Source: Erythrobacter sp. Alg231-14 | GTDB taxonomy: Bacteria > Pseudomonadota > Alphaproteobacteria > Sphingomonadales > Sphingomonadaceae | Direction: 5' to 3' | Assembly: GCF_900149685.1 (NCBI RefSeq) | Contig: NZ_LT702999.1 | Span: forward strand, 2,542,001-2,606,000 | DNA: 64,000 nucleotides | Shown here: positions 44,366 to 53,758 of the stretch, one piece after another | Numbering within the stretch: position 1 is the stretch's first letter | Layout: every line of letters begins with the position of its first letter | The notes under the pieces: generated by a model | Seen by the model: the letters and a program-made list of their open reading frames with translations, nothing else | The model's database searches: none | Told to the model about the DNA's origin: nothing | Made by a program: the position numbers and the translations under genes

Positions 44366-45759
44366 GCGCTGTAGGCGAATTCAAAATCACCCCAACGCCG
44401 TCCGTTGATGAACAACGGAATATAGACGTTGCGCACGACCACATAATGTTGGCCGTCGCCCTCTTGCCGGTACACAGCCATCATATATGGGGCGGCGCTT
44501 TTCTTGGCGCGTTTGTCGATTGGCTCCATCAAAATACGGCCGTTGCGGCAATATTTCGTGTCATGCGCAATGTCGCCTGTTGGCTCTTGGGACATCGCGC
44601 TGAGATGGGTCGGTAGAAAGCCTTTCATATCGGTGCATGCCGCCGCCAAAATGTCTTTGCCGGTGTTTGTTGCAGCATCGAACAAAGGTTGCCAATTGCG
44701 ATCGGCCCAATCGTTCAGAGCGGTGAAAAAGCGCGGCGGATTGCTACCCTTAATCGGCGTGTAATTGTCGTCGAAAAATTCGCTTTGCGTGATTTCACCC
44801 TTGGCGATTGCTTCTTCTGCGATCTTCGCAACTTCTTGCGCCAACCCCTGAGCGCGTTCGACCATCACGCTGTCTTGCGGGCACAAACCGGCCTGCACGA
44901 GGGAATCGAACATTTCGCTGGCGGTTAGATCCAGTTCTTCCATGCGACTGTGCGCGCCCTGCAGTTTGTCTTCATTGGTGCGCGCGGCTTCGTCAAAACT
45001 GGTGAGCACTTTTTGTACGGCATCCACGTGGCCGCTGATCGTGCCGGTGGAACGGGCGATAACATCGTTCTGTTTGTCGACTTCTTCGACCAATTCGCCA
45101 ACGCTGGAAATCGTGCTTTCGATGCGCGCCACGGACTCTTTGGCGGCGCCGCTTGCTTCTGATCCATCTTCGATCCGACCAATAACGGTGCTGGCTTCAT
45201 CGCCCAACGCATCGATCGTTGAAGCGATTTCGATCGTCGCTTGGCGGGTGTCATTGGCGAGGCTCTTCACTTCGCTTGCAACAACAGCAAACGTACGACC
45301 TGCATCGCCTGCGCGCATCGCCTCAATTGTAGCGTTCAGCGCCAATATGTTGGTGGTTTCGGCAATGTCTTCAATGTCTTTGGCGCTGCGGCGGACTTGT
45401 TCCATGGCGGCGGAAAAGCTGGTCACGTGTTGACCCAATGTGTCGACCATTTCGAGCAAGGATCCGATCTGCCCCAATGACGATTGGATCAAGGAGGTGC
45501 CCTCACCCAACCGTTCAATCGCTCGCTCGGACAACAATCGCGCTTCGTCGCTGGCTTCGGAAACTTTGGTTTGATCGGCTTCCAATGCGGTCACTGTGCC
45601 GCGCAACGCTTCGTGTTCTTCGCGCAACGCTTCGGACGATTGGATCACGGCCTCAACCACGCCGGCCACGTCGGAACAGCCGACCGTAACGGCCCCGCAT
45701 TTTTCCGGAATTTGGTCCAGCGCCGATGCGTTGGCTGTGTCTATGGTTATAGGCTTCAT
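44362..45759 (-). CDS. Soluble methyl-accepting chemotaxis protein
   Basis: A 465-residue cytoplasmic chemoreceptor without membrane segments. The signalling hairpin tip is [20 protein letters not shown] followed by [20 protein letters not shown] (about 133-172), flanked by long coiled coils. The C-terminal 150 or so residues carry a sensor-like module with [20 protein letters not shown], then [20 protein letters not shown] and a final [12 protein letters not shown], a tail found on soluble MCPs of alphaproteobacteria. No che genes are near, so it must work with an array encoded elsewhere. It is divergent from the VWA gene. Ligand unknown. Confidence 0.88.
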   Translation of the reverse strand: MKPITIDTANASALDQIPEKCGAVTVGCSDVAGVVEAVIQSSEALREEHEALRGTVTALEADQTKVSEASDEARLLSERAIERLGEGTSLIQSSLGQIGSLLEMVDTLGQHVTSFSAAMEQVRRSAKDIEDIAETTNILALNATIEAMRAGDAGRTFAVVASEVKSLANDTRQATIEIASTIDALGDEASTVIGRIEDGSEASGAAKESVARIESTISSVGELVEEVDKQNDVIARSTGTISGHVDAVQKVLTSFDEAARTNEDKLQGAHSRMEELDLTASEMFDSLVQAGLCPQDSVMVERAQGLAQEVAKIAEEAIAKGEITQSEFFDDNYTPIKGSNPPRFFTALNDWADRNWQPLFDAATNTGKDILAAACTDMKGFLPTHLSAMSQEPTGDIAHDTKYCRNGRILMEPIDKRAKKSAAPYMMAVYRQEGDGQHYVVVRNVYIPLFINGRRWGDFEFAYSA

Positions 45760-45918
45760 TATCTGGCTCGTTCCCCTGTGTAGCGTGGGCCTAGCTCAGA
45801 TATGGTTAGCGAACCTTTAAGCGATCCCACGGATGCCTTACTTTGATGCCTTTCCATGCAGCGAACAGGCAGGGCGAAAGGGGTGGTAAGAGGCGACAAT
45901 CGCGGTTAGAAACAAGGT

Positions 45919-47103
45919 ATGTTTTTCAACTTTATGGACGAGCTGCGCGAATCCGGCATTGGCGCGAGCTTCAAAGAACATCTGACGCTGCTTGAGGCGC
46001 TCGATAGAGACGTCATCGAACAAACGCCTGAGGCATTTTATTACCTCAGCCGCGCTACCTTTGTGAAAGACGAAGGGATGCTCGATAAGTTCGATCAAGT
46101 GTTCCACAAAGTGTTCAAAGGGATCATGACCGATTACGGTCAAAACCCGGTCGATATTCCCGAAGATTGGTTGAAAGCCGTCGCCGAGAAATTCCTCACC
46201 GAAGAGGAAATGGCCGAGATTGAATCTCTTGGCGATTGGGACAAGATTATGGAGACGTTGAAAGAACGTCTCGCCGAACAAGAAAAGCGCCACGAAGGCG
46301 GCAGCAAATGGATCGGCACTGGGGGCAAATCCCCGTTCGGTAATTCCGGCTACAATCCCGAAGGCGTGCGCATTGGCGGCGAAAGCAAGCACAAGCGCGC
46401 GATCAAAGTGTGGGAAAAGCGCGAGTTTAAGAACCTCGACAACACCAAAGAGCTGGGCACGCGCAACATCAAGATGGCCCTGCGCCGTTTGCGTCGTTTT
46501 GCCCGCGAAGGGGCTCAGGACCAGCTTGATCTGGATGCGACGATTGATGGCACAGCAAAGCAAGGTTGGCTCGACATTCACATGCGCGCCGAACGCCGCA
46601 ATGCGGTAAAATTGCTGTTGTTCCTTGATGTTGGCGGATCCATGGACCCCTTCATCAAACTGGTCGAAGAACTGTTCAGCGCGGCAACGGCAGAATTCAA
46701 AAACCTTGAATTCTTCTACTTCCACAACTGCCTCTACGAAGGCGTGTGGAAAGACAACAAACGCCGCTGGCAAGAACGCACCAAAACATGGGACGTGCTG
46801 CACAAATACGGCCATGATTACAAAGTGATCTTTGTGGGCGATGCTGCGATGAGCCCCTATGAAATCACCCATGCCGGCGGCAGTGTCGAACATATGAACG
46901 AAGAGGCCGGCGTCGCGTGGATGAAACGCGTCACCGACACCTACCCCGCGACCGTATGGCTAAACCCCGTGCCCGAAAAGCAATGGGGCTATTCGCAATC
47001 TACCAAGATGATGAAAGAGCTGGTGAACGACCGGATGTACGGCCTGACACTCGATGGCTTGGACGATGCAATGCGGGAGCTGAGCCGCAAGCAGGGGCAT
47101 TGA
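45919..47103 (+). CDS. VWA-domain protein, CoxE-like (MoxR partner)
   Basis: A 394-residue cytosolic protein with a C-terminal von Willebrand A domain. The MIDAS begins LLLFLDVGGSMDPFIKLVEE (about 233-252); here the usual DxSxS reads D-V-G-G-S, as in CoxE-like proteins. The N-terminal half is helical and charged, with a basic RNIKMALRRLRRFAREGAQD block. The family works with MoxR ATPases in enzyme maturation. The cognate MoxR gene lies 2.8 kb upstream on the same strand. A lipase gene begins four bases after its stop. Confidence 0.9.
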   Translation: MFFNFMDELRESGIGASFKEHLTLLEALDRDVIEQTPEAFYYLSRATFVKDEGMLDKFDQVFHKVFKGIMTDYGQNPVDIPEDWLKAVAEKFLTEEEMAEIESLGDWDKIMETLKERLAEQEKRHEGGSKWIGTGGKSPFGNSGYNPEGVRIGGESKHKRAIKVWEKREFKNLDNTKELGTRNIKMALRRLRRFAREGAQDQLDLDATIDGTAKQGWLDIHMRAERRNAVKLLLFLDVGGSMDPFIKLVEELFSAATAEFKNLEFFYFHNCLYEGVWKDNKRRWQERTKTWDVLHKYGHDYKVIFVGDAAMSPYEITHAGGSVEHMNEEAGVAWMKRVTDTYPATVWLNPVPEKQWGYSQSTKMMKELVNDRMYGLTLDGLDDAMRELSRKQGH

Positions 47104-47107
47104 TCAG

Positions 47108-48361
47108 GTGAAAATTGCCCTCAAAGGCGGCCTGGTTATTCTTGGGCTGCTCGTAACTCTCTTGCTATTTTTTGCCATTTGGCTGTGGACCGCAGTTCAC
47201 TTGCCTACTGTCTTGCCACCCTCTCAAGCGCCGTCGCGCGGCGACACTGTCTTGTCAGGGTTTTATGCGCCACCCGAACGCATGCCCGCTGAACCGGGCG
47301 TGATGATCCGGCAAGAAGATCTCAGTGGCAATTCCATCCTAGAAAGCGCGGGTGCAAACATTCGCCTTCTATACAGTTCGACCGATGGACTTGGGGCCGA
47401 AGCGATCACGCCCGTCTCTGGCGCACTATATCTGCCCGAAGGCGAACCGCCTGAAGGGGGGTGGCCGCTGATGATTTGGTCGCATGGCACCGTTGGCATC
47501 GGCGATGTCTGCGCGCCTTCCTATGCTGGTCGGGGTGAGCGTGATCCGATCTACCTCAACCCTTGGCTTGAACAGGGGTTTGCGATTGCGGCGTCTGATT
47601 ATCAGGGCCTCGGCACACCGGGAACGCACCCATACATGGATGCGCGCACAATGGCGTATAATAATCTGGATTTGGCGAGGGCCCTTCAGGCGAGCGATGT
47701 GCCATTGTCGGCTCGCTTAGTGATTGCAGGGCAATCCCAAGGGGCGACCGGTGCAATCGCGAGCGCAAGCTATGCCAATTCCTACGCGCCCGACGTTGAT
47801 CTTGCAGGCATTATAGCCACAGGCATTCCACATTTTTCAGCGCCAGTCATCTGGGAGCTGGTCGCCAATTCTGACCGCGACGAAGCCTCCGCATCGCTCA
47901 GTTTATCTTTGTATATGCTAACCTTTGCTGAAATGTTGGATCCCGATTTTAAGCTGGACCCGGTGCTTACTGATCAAGCAAGGCCGGTCGTGGAGCAGAT
48001 CGGTCAAACCTGCGTGTTCGACTTTGTTGCCAACACGCAGGAAGCCGAGCTTTCCAATAGCACTACTTTCGTATCCCGGGTCGAAGTCCCACTTATGCAA
48101 GTGTTTTCGCGCGCGAATTTGTATAACCTTGATTTTGACACGCCGGTTTTTGCAGGATCGGGCACGGCCGACAAAATCACGCCCTTCTTCATGCAACAGG
48201 AGTTTCTTGCCGACGCATGCGCCGCTGGAGCGACGATCAATGCTGTGACCTACGAGGGCGCCAACCACAATCAAGGATTATTGAAATCCACGCAAGGCGC
48301 TCAAGATTTTGCTAGGCTGGTATTATCCGACGGCAAGGTAGCGAACACCTGTGAGCAATAA
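47108..48361 (+). CDS. Secretory-lipase (LIP) family alpha/beta hydrolase
   Basis: A 417-residue hydrolase anchored by an N-terminal hydrophobic segment (about 5-30). The alpha/beta-hydrolase nucleophile is in VIAGQSQGATGA (GQSQG), preceded by WSHGTVGIGDVCAPSYAG (oxyanion region) and DYQGLGTPGTHPY. A late His lies in YEGANHNQG. This arrangement follows the secretory lipase family best known in fungi and also found in proteobacteria. Start is GTG at 47108, four bases after the VWA stop, so it is likely in the same operon. Its stop overlaps the next ATG by one base. Confidence 0.83.
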   Translation: MKIALKGGLVILGLLVTLLLFFAIWLWTAVHLPTVLPPSQAPSRGDTVLSGFYAPPERMPAEPGVMIRQEDLSGNSILESAGANIRLLYSSTDGLGAEAITPVSGALYLPEGEPPEGGWPLMIWSHGTVGIGDVCAPSYAGRGERDPIYLNPWLEQGFAIAASDYQGLGTPGTHPYMDARTMAYNNLDLARALQASDVPLSARLVIAGQSQGATGAIASASYANSYAPDVDLAGIIATGIPHFSAPVIWELVANSDRDEASASLSLSLYMLTFAEMLDPDFKLDPVLTDQARPVVEQIGQTCVFDFVANTQEAELSNSTTFVSRVEVPLMQVFSRANLYNLDFDTPVFAGSGTADKITPFFMQQEFLADACAAGATINAVTYEGANHNQGLLKSTQGAQDFARLVLSDGKVANTCEQ

Positions 48362-48762
48362 TGCCATTATTCAATAAAGCACTATACGGCCAGCTGGCGT
48401 GGTTTGCGATGGCGACAATTTACAATTGCCTTAGCCTGTTTTCTTTGACCCACTCTCAGACCGGATATGCCGGCGATCAGGCCACCACCCTTTCGGCCAT
48501 GGGGGCCGTCATCGCATTCACCACGGTGACGTTGATCGGCTTGAAAGGTTGGCTTTTGGCATACCGTTTTCTCGCGCCAACAGTCACAGTGCTGTTGTTG
48601 CTTGGCGGCGTTCTCAAACATGTGATTGCCGGTCCGACCGACTACGCCTCGCAGCTCGCTTGGGTCCTTGCGATTGCCATCAACCTCGTTGGCTTTGCCG
48701 CCTTTGCGTTGGGATCATGGACCGCATTGAGAGATGCTCCTCTCGCCGCTGTGGATCAATAA
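48361..48762 (+). CDS. Small four-helix membrane protein
   Basis: A 133-residue protein without an assigned family. Four membrane segments are predicted (about 11-29, 43-61, 70-89 and 98-121). The ATG overlaps the lipase stop (TAATG), so the two are coupled. The 3' end overlaps the convergent NamZ-like gene by seven bases. No functional motif is seen. Confidence 0.7.
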   Translation: MPLFNKALYGQLAWFAMATIYNCLSLFSLTHSQTGYAGDQATTLSAMGAVIAFTTVTLIGLKGWLLAYRFLAPTVTVLLLLGGVLKHVIAGPTDYASQLAWVLAIAINLVGFAAFALGSWTALRDAPLAAVDQ

Positions 48763-49988
48763 ATCACATGTTCCCGCACGGCCTGCGCCCATGTCGCCTC
48801 ATCGTGCGATGCCAGCGCGTCTAGCGCGTCCGGCCCCGCATCGGCATCATCAACCCATTCGCGCAGTGACGGGCCACCATTGATCACATCAATCGCAAGC
48901 ACATCATTGGTGTATTCATATTTGAAGTCTTTCCCCCGCCACAGATCATAATCGGGATAAAGCCGCCGGATCGCCTTGAACGCGAGCGCCTGCAACCGCC
49001 ACGGTTGGAACTGATCGTGGCGATAATCCGGCCCTTCTGCGTGCAACATCAAAGCATTGCAGAGCTTTCCTGCGTGTTTGTGGAAAGTCGGTTCGAACCA
49101 GCAATCGCGAACGCGCACACCGGCGCACCATTCCGGCGCAAAGGACTTCATCTCCGCCATCACCGCTTTGGCGTCGATGTCAGGAGCGCCGAACAGGACC
49201 TCCAATGGCCGCGTGGTCCCGCGGCCCTCTGACACGCTGGCGCCTTCGATCATCACGGTCCCGGCGTAACACCGCGCCATATTGACGCTGGCGGCGTTGG
49301 GCGAAGGGTTGATCCAAACCCGATCGGCGGGCCAGCCATAGCCGGACCCGACCGTCTTATTCCCGGAGGCAGGACGCCACCCTTCCATCGGCACCACTTT
49401 GTAAGAAACATCCAAGTCGAAATGTTCGACGAACCAATGGCCCATTTCACCCAATGTCAGGCCATGCCGCATTGGCATCGGGGCTGCTCCCACGAAGCTT
49501 TCATGTCCTGGAACAAGCATTGTACCTTCGACTATCCGCCCTGCTGGGTTTGGTCGATCAAGGACCCACACTTCCTTTCCAACTTTCTCTGCTTCTTCAA
49601 GCAGATAGAGCAAGGTGGTAACAAAGGTGTAGATGCGACATCCCAGATCCTGAAGGTCGAAGAGGAAGACATCCGCGCTCGACATCATTTGCCCGGTTGG
49701 GCGGCGCACTTCCCCGTATAGCGAAAAGATCGGAATACCATATTGCGCGTCCACCTCGTCAGAGGTTTCAACCATATTGTCTTGCTTATCGCCTTTAAGA
49801 CCGTGCTGCGGCCCAAAGGCGCTGGTCACATTGACACCGGCCGCGATCAACGCGTCCAGCGAATGCGTTAGATCCTCCGTCACACTCGCCGGATGCGCGA
49901 CGAGGCCGACGCGACGCCCCTCCAATTGTTTAAGCAGAGCAGGATCAGCGAGGAGCCGGTCGATTCCGAATTTCACAGAAGAAGTCAT
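48756..49988 (-). CDS. NamZ-like exo-beta-N-acetylmuramidase (DUF1343)
   Basis: A 410-residue DUF1343 protein, the family in which Bacillus NamZ was shown to release MurNAc from peptidoglycan fragments. Visible blocks are GRRVGLVAHPASVTEDLTHS, SAFGPQHGLKGDKQDNMVET, IPIFSLYGEVRRPTGQMM, FDLQDLGCRIYTFVTTLLYL and VLDRPNPAGRIVEG, together with VSEGRGTTRPLEVLFGAP. No convincing signal peptide is seen at the chosen start (49988), nor at the upstream ATG at 50024. The family has both cytosolic and exported members. It would act in cell-wall recycling. Confidence 0.87.
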   Translation of the reverse strand: MTSSVKFGIDRLLADPALLKQLEGRRVGLVAHPASVTEDLTHSLDALIAAGVNVTSAFGPQHGLKGDKQDNMVETSDEVDAQYGIPIFSLYGEVRRPTGQMMSSADVFLFDLQDLGCRIYTFVTTLLYLLEEAEKVGKEVWVLDRPNPAGRIVEGTMLVPGHESFVGAAPMPMRHGLTLGEMGHWFVEHFDLDVSYKVVPMEGWRPASGNKTVGSGYGWPADRVWINPSPNAASVNMARCYAGTVMIEGASVSEGRGTTRPLEVLFGAPDIDAKAVMAEMKSFAPEWCAGVRVRDCWFEPTFHKHAGKLCNALMLHAEGPDYRHDQFQPWRLQALAFKAIRRLYPDYDLWRGKDFKYEYTNDVLAIDVINGGPSLREWVDDADAGPDALDALASHDEATWAQAVREHVIY

Positions 49989-50047
49989 AGAAAGCGAAGT
50001 GGAACAGCCCAGCGCCAAACGCAATTGCTTTTGCGCCTGTCGACGGT

Positions 50048-50578
50048 TTAGTCACGCTCAACGATGATCTGGCGGCATGCTTCGGAATGAAATTCCGCTT
50101 TGCCAGGGCCAAAGGCAAGAGCCCAAAATTGAAGACCGCCATCGGCGTGTTCGACAATAGCGTTGAGAGCAACCTGAGCAGGAACGGGCAATTCTGCGGA
50201 AATGTTCGCTTTCAAAACCAACTCACCCTGACCATTCGTCACCGATTTACCGCAACTCAATGAAATGGCGTCAACCGGGGCATCACGCATACCCTTGCGG
50301 AACGCATCAAAATCATACGCTGCCCACCGACCCGACGGCGACAGGTTGAATTCCCGGTACCAAGTGCCGCCGATCGGCTGCCAAAAAATCTCAAAACAGG
50401 TGGTTTTCCATAGGTCATCGGTGCGCAGCGAGGGCCCTTCAGGAGGCAGGGTGATTGCATCCACTGCCCCATCGAGGCGAAATTCGGCCTGACACCCGGT
50501 GGGGGTGGAATGAACGCGTGCGGTTACAGCTTTGATGGGGCCGAGATCGCAGGATTTGTGAAGCATAAGCGGTTGCAT
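50048..50578 (-). CDS. DOMON-like domain protein
   Basis: A 176-residue protein of the DOMON-like type often found beside DUF1343 genes in sphingomonads. The central part has DDLWKTTCFEIFWQPIGGTW and YREFNLSPSGRWAAYDF, typical of this beta-sandwich. Ligand unknown; DOMON-type domains bind heme or sugars. Start ATG at 50578; the one at 50566 or an upstream GTG cannot be excluded. It lies 59 bases upstream of the NamZ-like gene on the same strand and is divergent from tyrS. Confidence 0.72.
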   Translation of the reverse strand: MQPLMLHKSCDLGPIKAVTARVHSTPTGCQAEFRLDGAVDAITLPPEGPSLRTDDLWKTTCFEIFWQPIGGTWYREFNLSPSGRWAAYDFDAFRKGMRDAPVDAISLSCGKSVTNGQGELVLKANISAELPVPAQVALNAIVEHADGGLQFWALAFGPGKAEFHSEACRQIIVERD

Positions 50579-50671
50579 ATCGGCATCTATTGCGCAGCAA
50601 GACACGTTGAGCAAGCATCGGGTGCGTAAGCCACTAGAAGCGGTCAACGCACACTGTTAAGCGGTTAGGCT

Positions 50672-51901
50672 ATGAGCAAATACGAATCCGATCTGCTGCG
50701 CCTTTTGGAAGCGCGCGGCCACCTGCACCAGATAACCGATGCTGCGGCGCTTGATGCGCTTGCCAAACGCAAGGTTATCACCGGCTATGTCGGCTTCGAT
50801 CCTACGGCCCCTTCGCTCCATATCGGCAACCTTGCGTCGATCATGTTGCTGCGCCGGTTGCAGCAATCCGGCCATCGCCCGATCGTAATCATGGGCGGCG
50901 GCACCGCCAAAGTCGGCGATCCATCGGGCAAAGATGAAACGCGCCAAATGATGACCGACGAACGGCTTGCGGGGAACATCGCGTCTATCAAGGGTAGCTT
51001 TGAACGCGTTCTGCGCTTTGATGAAAGTGAAAGCGGTGCGATCCTAATCAACAACGATGATTGGCTGAGCAAGCTGGGCTATATTGAATTGCTGCGCGAT
51101 GTCGGCCCGCATTTCACTATCAACCGGATGTTGAGTTTTGATTCGGTGAAAACCCGTTTGGATCGGGAACAGCCGCTGAGCTTCCTCGAATTCAATTACA
51201 TGATCATGCAAGCTTACGATTACCTCGTTTTGGCGCGCGACTATGATTGCCAATTGCAATTGGGCGGCAGTGATCAATGGGGCAACATCGTCAACGGGAT
51301 CGAGTTGAACCGCCGCATTGACGGCCGCGAAGTCTATGGTTTTACCGCGCCGCTCATCACTCGCGCCGATGGGGCAAAGATGGGCAAATCCGTCGATGGC
51401 GCCATCTGGCTAAACGAAGAGCAATTGCCGGCGTATGATTTCTGGCAATATTGGCGCAACACCGATGACCGTGATGTTGGACGGTTCCTGCGCCTGTTTA
51501 CCGATTTACCATTGGATGAAATTACTCGATTGGAAGCGTTGGAAGGCGCGGAAATCAACGACGCCAAAGTCATTCTTGCCAATGAAGTGACGAAGATGGT
51601 TCGCGGTGAGGACGCAGCAGAGGGCGCAGAGATCACCGCGCGCGATACATTTACAGAAGGCGGAGCGGGTGATGATCTACCGACCTTAGCCGTCGGCGAA
51701 TCCGGAATGCGGTTGGGCGCAGTGTTGACGGATATTGGCTTTACGGCATCCAATAAGGAGGCAAAGCGCAAGATTGCCGAGGGCGCGGTAAAGATCGATG
51801 GCGACACCATCCTAGACGCTGGATACGTCGTGGTTGCACATGCCGGAGCCAGCCTAAAACTCAGCCTGGGCAAAAAGAAACACGGCCTAATTACGCGTTG
51901 A
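50672..51901 (+). CDS. tyrS: Tyrosyl-tRNA synthetase
   Basis: Class I synthetase charging tRNA-Tyr. The HIGH-like motif is in YVGFDPTAPSLHIGNLASIM, tyrosine-binding residues are in YDYLVLARDYDCQLQLGGSD, and the KMSKS-like loop is ADGAKMGKSVDGAIWL. The C-terminal S4 RNA-binding domain (about 345-409) contains SNKEAKRKIAEGAVKIDGD. Length of 409 residues is normal for the bacterial type. ATG at 50672; divergent from the DOMON-like gene. Confidence 0.97.
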   Translation: MSKYESDLLRLLEARGHLHQITDAAALDALAKRKVITGYVGFDPTAPSLHIGNLASIMLLRRLQQSGHRPIVIMGGGTAKVGDPSGKDETRQMMTDERLAGNIASIKGSFERVLRFDESESGAILINNDDWLSKLGYIELLRDVGPHFTINRMLSFDSVKTRLDREQPLSFLEFNYMIMQAYDYLVLARDYDCQLQLGGSDQWGNIVNGIELNRRIDGREVYGFTAPLITRADGAKMGKSVDGAIWLNEEQLPAYDFWQYWRNTDDRDVGRFLRLFTDLPLDEITRLEALEGAEINDAKVILANEVTKMVRGEDAAEGAEITARDTFTEGGAGDDLPTLAVGESGMRLGAVLTDIGFTASNKEAKRKIAEGAVKIDGDTILDAGYVVVAHAGASLKLSLGKKKHGLITR

Positions 51902-52043
51902 TACGTGCTGCGCTTGCGTTTGATGTTCGAGATCCCGGTTAGGATTGAGACAAAACTTTACGAATTATCAGCCTTTACCCCGCATTAGTGACAGGTACCC
52001 AGCGTAAGTTTGGGTAGGGTCAAACCAAGAAGGGGTGTGGACT

Positions 52044-52382
52044 GTGTCTGCTGGAGCAAGTCTTAGCGTAACTGATATGCGTCGCGCGGCGCGTCATCCG
52101 GTGGATTTTCCGGTGATCGTTGAACATTTCGCCCATGGTGATTTGAACCTCCATGTCTGCAATATTTCTGCACATGGCTTTATGGTTGATGATGCAGGTA
52201 AACTTGATCGCGGCGATCGAGTCATAATTCGTTTGCCGGTTGTTGGCCGAATTGAAGCCTATGTCATCTGGACCCGCGATGCGCGTGCTGGATTTCAATT
52301 TGAACGGATCATCCGACTTGATGATTTTGTGGCGATTATCGACACATTGCAACCGAACCCGCGCCTTCGCCGCGATCGGTAA
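52044..52382 (+). CDS. PilZ-domain protein (putative c-di-GMP receptor)
   Basis: A single-domain PilZ protein of about 112 residues. The N-terminal RRAARHPVDFPV supplies the RxxxR motif that binds c-di-GMP, and VCNISAHGFMVDD matches the second motif, (D/N)xSxxG, in the form NISAHG. The start is taken as the GTG at 52044, nine bases after AAGGGG; a GTG at 52035 overlaps that Shine-Dalgarno sequence. It lies between tyrS and an MFS gene and appears to be monocistronic. Confidence 0.82.
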   Translation: MSAGASLSVTDMRRAARHPVDFPVIVEHFAHGDLNLHVCNISAHGFMVDDAGKLDRGDRVIIRLPVVGRIEAYVIWTRDARAGFQFERIIRLDDFVAIIDTLQPNPRLRRDR

Positions 52383-52437
52383 TCTGACGACCTTCTAAAA
52401 GATCTGAACCAATCTGATGGGGTGAAAGCTTGGCAGT

Positions 52438-53739
52438 GTGCATCGCACCTGTCATGGCGTTTGGGTGAGCGATTTAGAACCCACCCATCCATTTCAATTC
52501 CACAATTTCCGCGCCTATTGGGTGTGTCGTTTGGCGGTGACATTGGCGCAATACGCCATGCTGATTGTGATCCAATGGCAGGCCTACAATCTTGCGCGCG
52601 ACAGTGGCATGAACGTCGCAGAAGGGTCCGGGACCCTCGCGATCATTGGCCTGCTCCAATTTCTGCCCTTGTTCATTCTTACACCGTTTACCGGTCTTGC
52701 TGCCGACAAGTTTGACCGGCGGATGTTGGGGCTGATCACAATTGCGATGCAGTTGGCTTGCGCCGTCATCCTTGCTTATTTCAGCATGACAGGCATGGTC
52801 ACCCTCCCCATTCTGTTTGGGATCGCCATTGTTCTGGGCGTTGCGCGCGGATTTGCTGGCCCTGCTTTATCGGCGCTCTCCCCTAATCTGGTGCCAAAGG
52901 CGATCTTGCCGACCGCCATCGCGCTGTCATCAATCTCATGGCAGGTTGGCATGTTGGTTGGTCCGGCGATCGGAGCGTTGTTGTACGCGCAAGAGCCCGC
53001 CCTACCCTATATCGTTGCCGCTGGGTTGTTTGTGATCGCGGGAATTGCCTTGGCGTTGGTGGGCAAAGTGCCCCAGCCCGCGATGCGCGCGGATCAACGT
53101 CCTATCGGTGCAATCATCGATGGGTTGCGCTATGTCATTCGCAACAAAATGGTCTTGAGCGCGATCACCCTTGATCTGTTTGCGGTTTTTCTAGCCGGTG
53201 CCAATTCGTTGATCCCGGTGTTCGCGCGCGACATTTTGGTAGTTGGCGAAAACGGGCTCGCAATGCTGGCGGCGGCCACTCCGGCGGGTGCGTTGGTGAC
53301 GGCGATCTTTTTCTCATTCCGTCCCCTCAAAACGCAGGTCGGGCCCAAAATGTTGGGTGCGGTCGGCGTGTTCGGCGTGGCCACGATCCTATTTGGTCTT
53401 TCGACCAGCCTTACCTTGAGCCTCGCCATGCTGTTCATCATCGGCGCAGCGGATATGTTCAGCGTCTATGTCCGACAATCGCTGATCCAATTGCACACCC
53501 CCGATGACAAACGCGGGCGGGTGTCATCGGTTAGCATGATGACAATTAGCGCTTCGAATGAAGGCGGCGATGCATTTTCGGGCAGCCTTGCCTATATTAT
53601 CGGTCCGGTCGGGGCGATTGTCGCGGGCGGTGCCGGCGCGCTTGTAACCGTTTTGGTCTGGAGCCGAATATTCCCAGTGTTGCGGACAACGAAGAGCTTC
53701 GATCCGCCAGAACATCTGATAGAACGACAATCAGAATGA
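52438..53739 (+). CDS. MFS exporter, MFS_3 (EntS-like) type
   Basis: A 433-residue, 12-helix transporter. The N-terminal [20 protein letters not shown] followed by [12 protein letters not shown], the loop [14 protein letters not shown], and [20 protein letters not shown] resemble the MFS_3 group that includes the enterobactin exporter EntS. A C-terminal-half block, [15 protein letters not shown], is typical. Substrate unknown. GTG codons at 52438 and 52465 are both possible starts; the later one removes a non-hydrophobic leader. No siderophore biosynthesis genes are nearby. cysK begins 19 bases downstream. Confidence 0.84.
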   Translation: MHRTCHGVWVSDLEPTHPFQFHNFRAYWVCRLAVTLAQYAMLIVIQWQAYNLARDSGMNVAEGSGTLAIIGLLQFLPLFILTPFTGLAADKFDRRMLGLITIAMQLACAVILAYFSMTGMVTLPILFGIAIVLGVARGFAGPALSALSPNLVPKAILPTAIALSSISWQVGMLVGPAIGALLYAQEPALPYIVAAGLFVIAGIALALVGKVPQPAMRADQRPIGAIIDGLRYVIRNKMVLSAITLDLFAVFLAGANSLIPVFARDILVVGENGLAMLAAATPAGALVTAIFFSFRPLKTQVGPKMLGAVGVFGVATILFGLSTSLTLSLAMLFIIGAADMFSVYVRQSLIQLHTPDDKRGRVSSVSMMTISASNEGGDAFSGSLAYIIGPVGAIVAGGAGALVTVLVWSRIFPVLRTTKSFDPPEHLIERQSE

Positions 53740-53758
53740 AAATCTCAGGAGGCCTGAA

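Noticed and set aside
45838..46893. Open frame of 351 codons on the minus strand opposite the VWA gene
   Set aside because: The VWA/MIDAS protein on the plus strand is clearly the real product; the antisense frame is rich in Phe/His and matches nothing.
52438..53739. Siderophore export locus around the EntS-like MFS gene
   Set aside because: No siderophore biosynthesis, receptor or Fur-like site is nearby; the family is broad.
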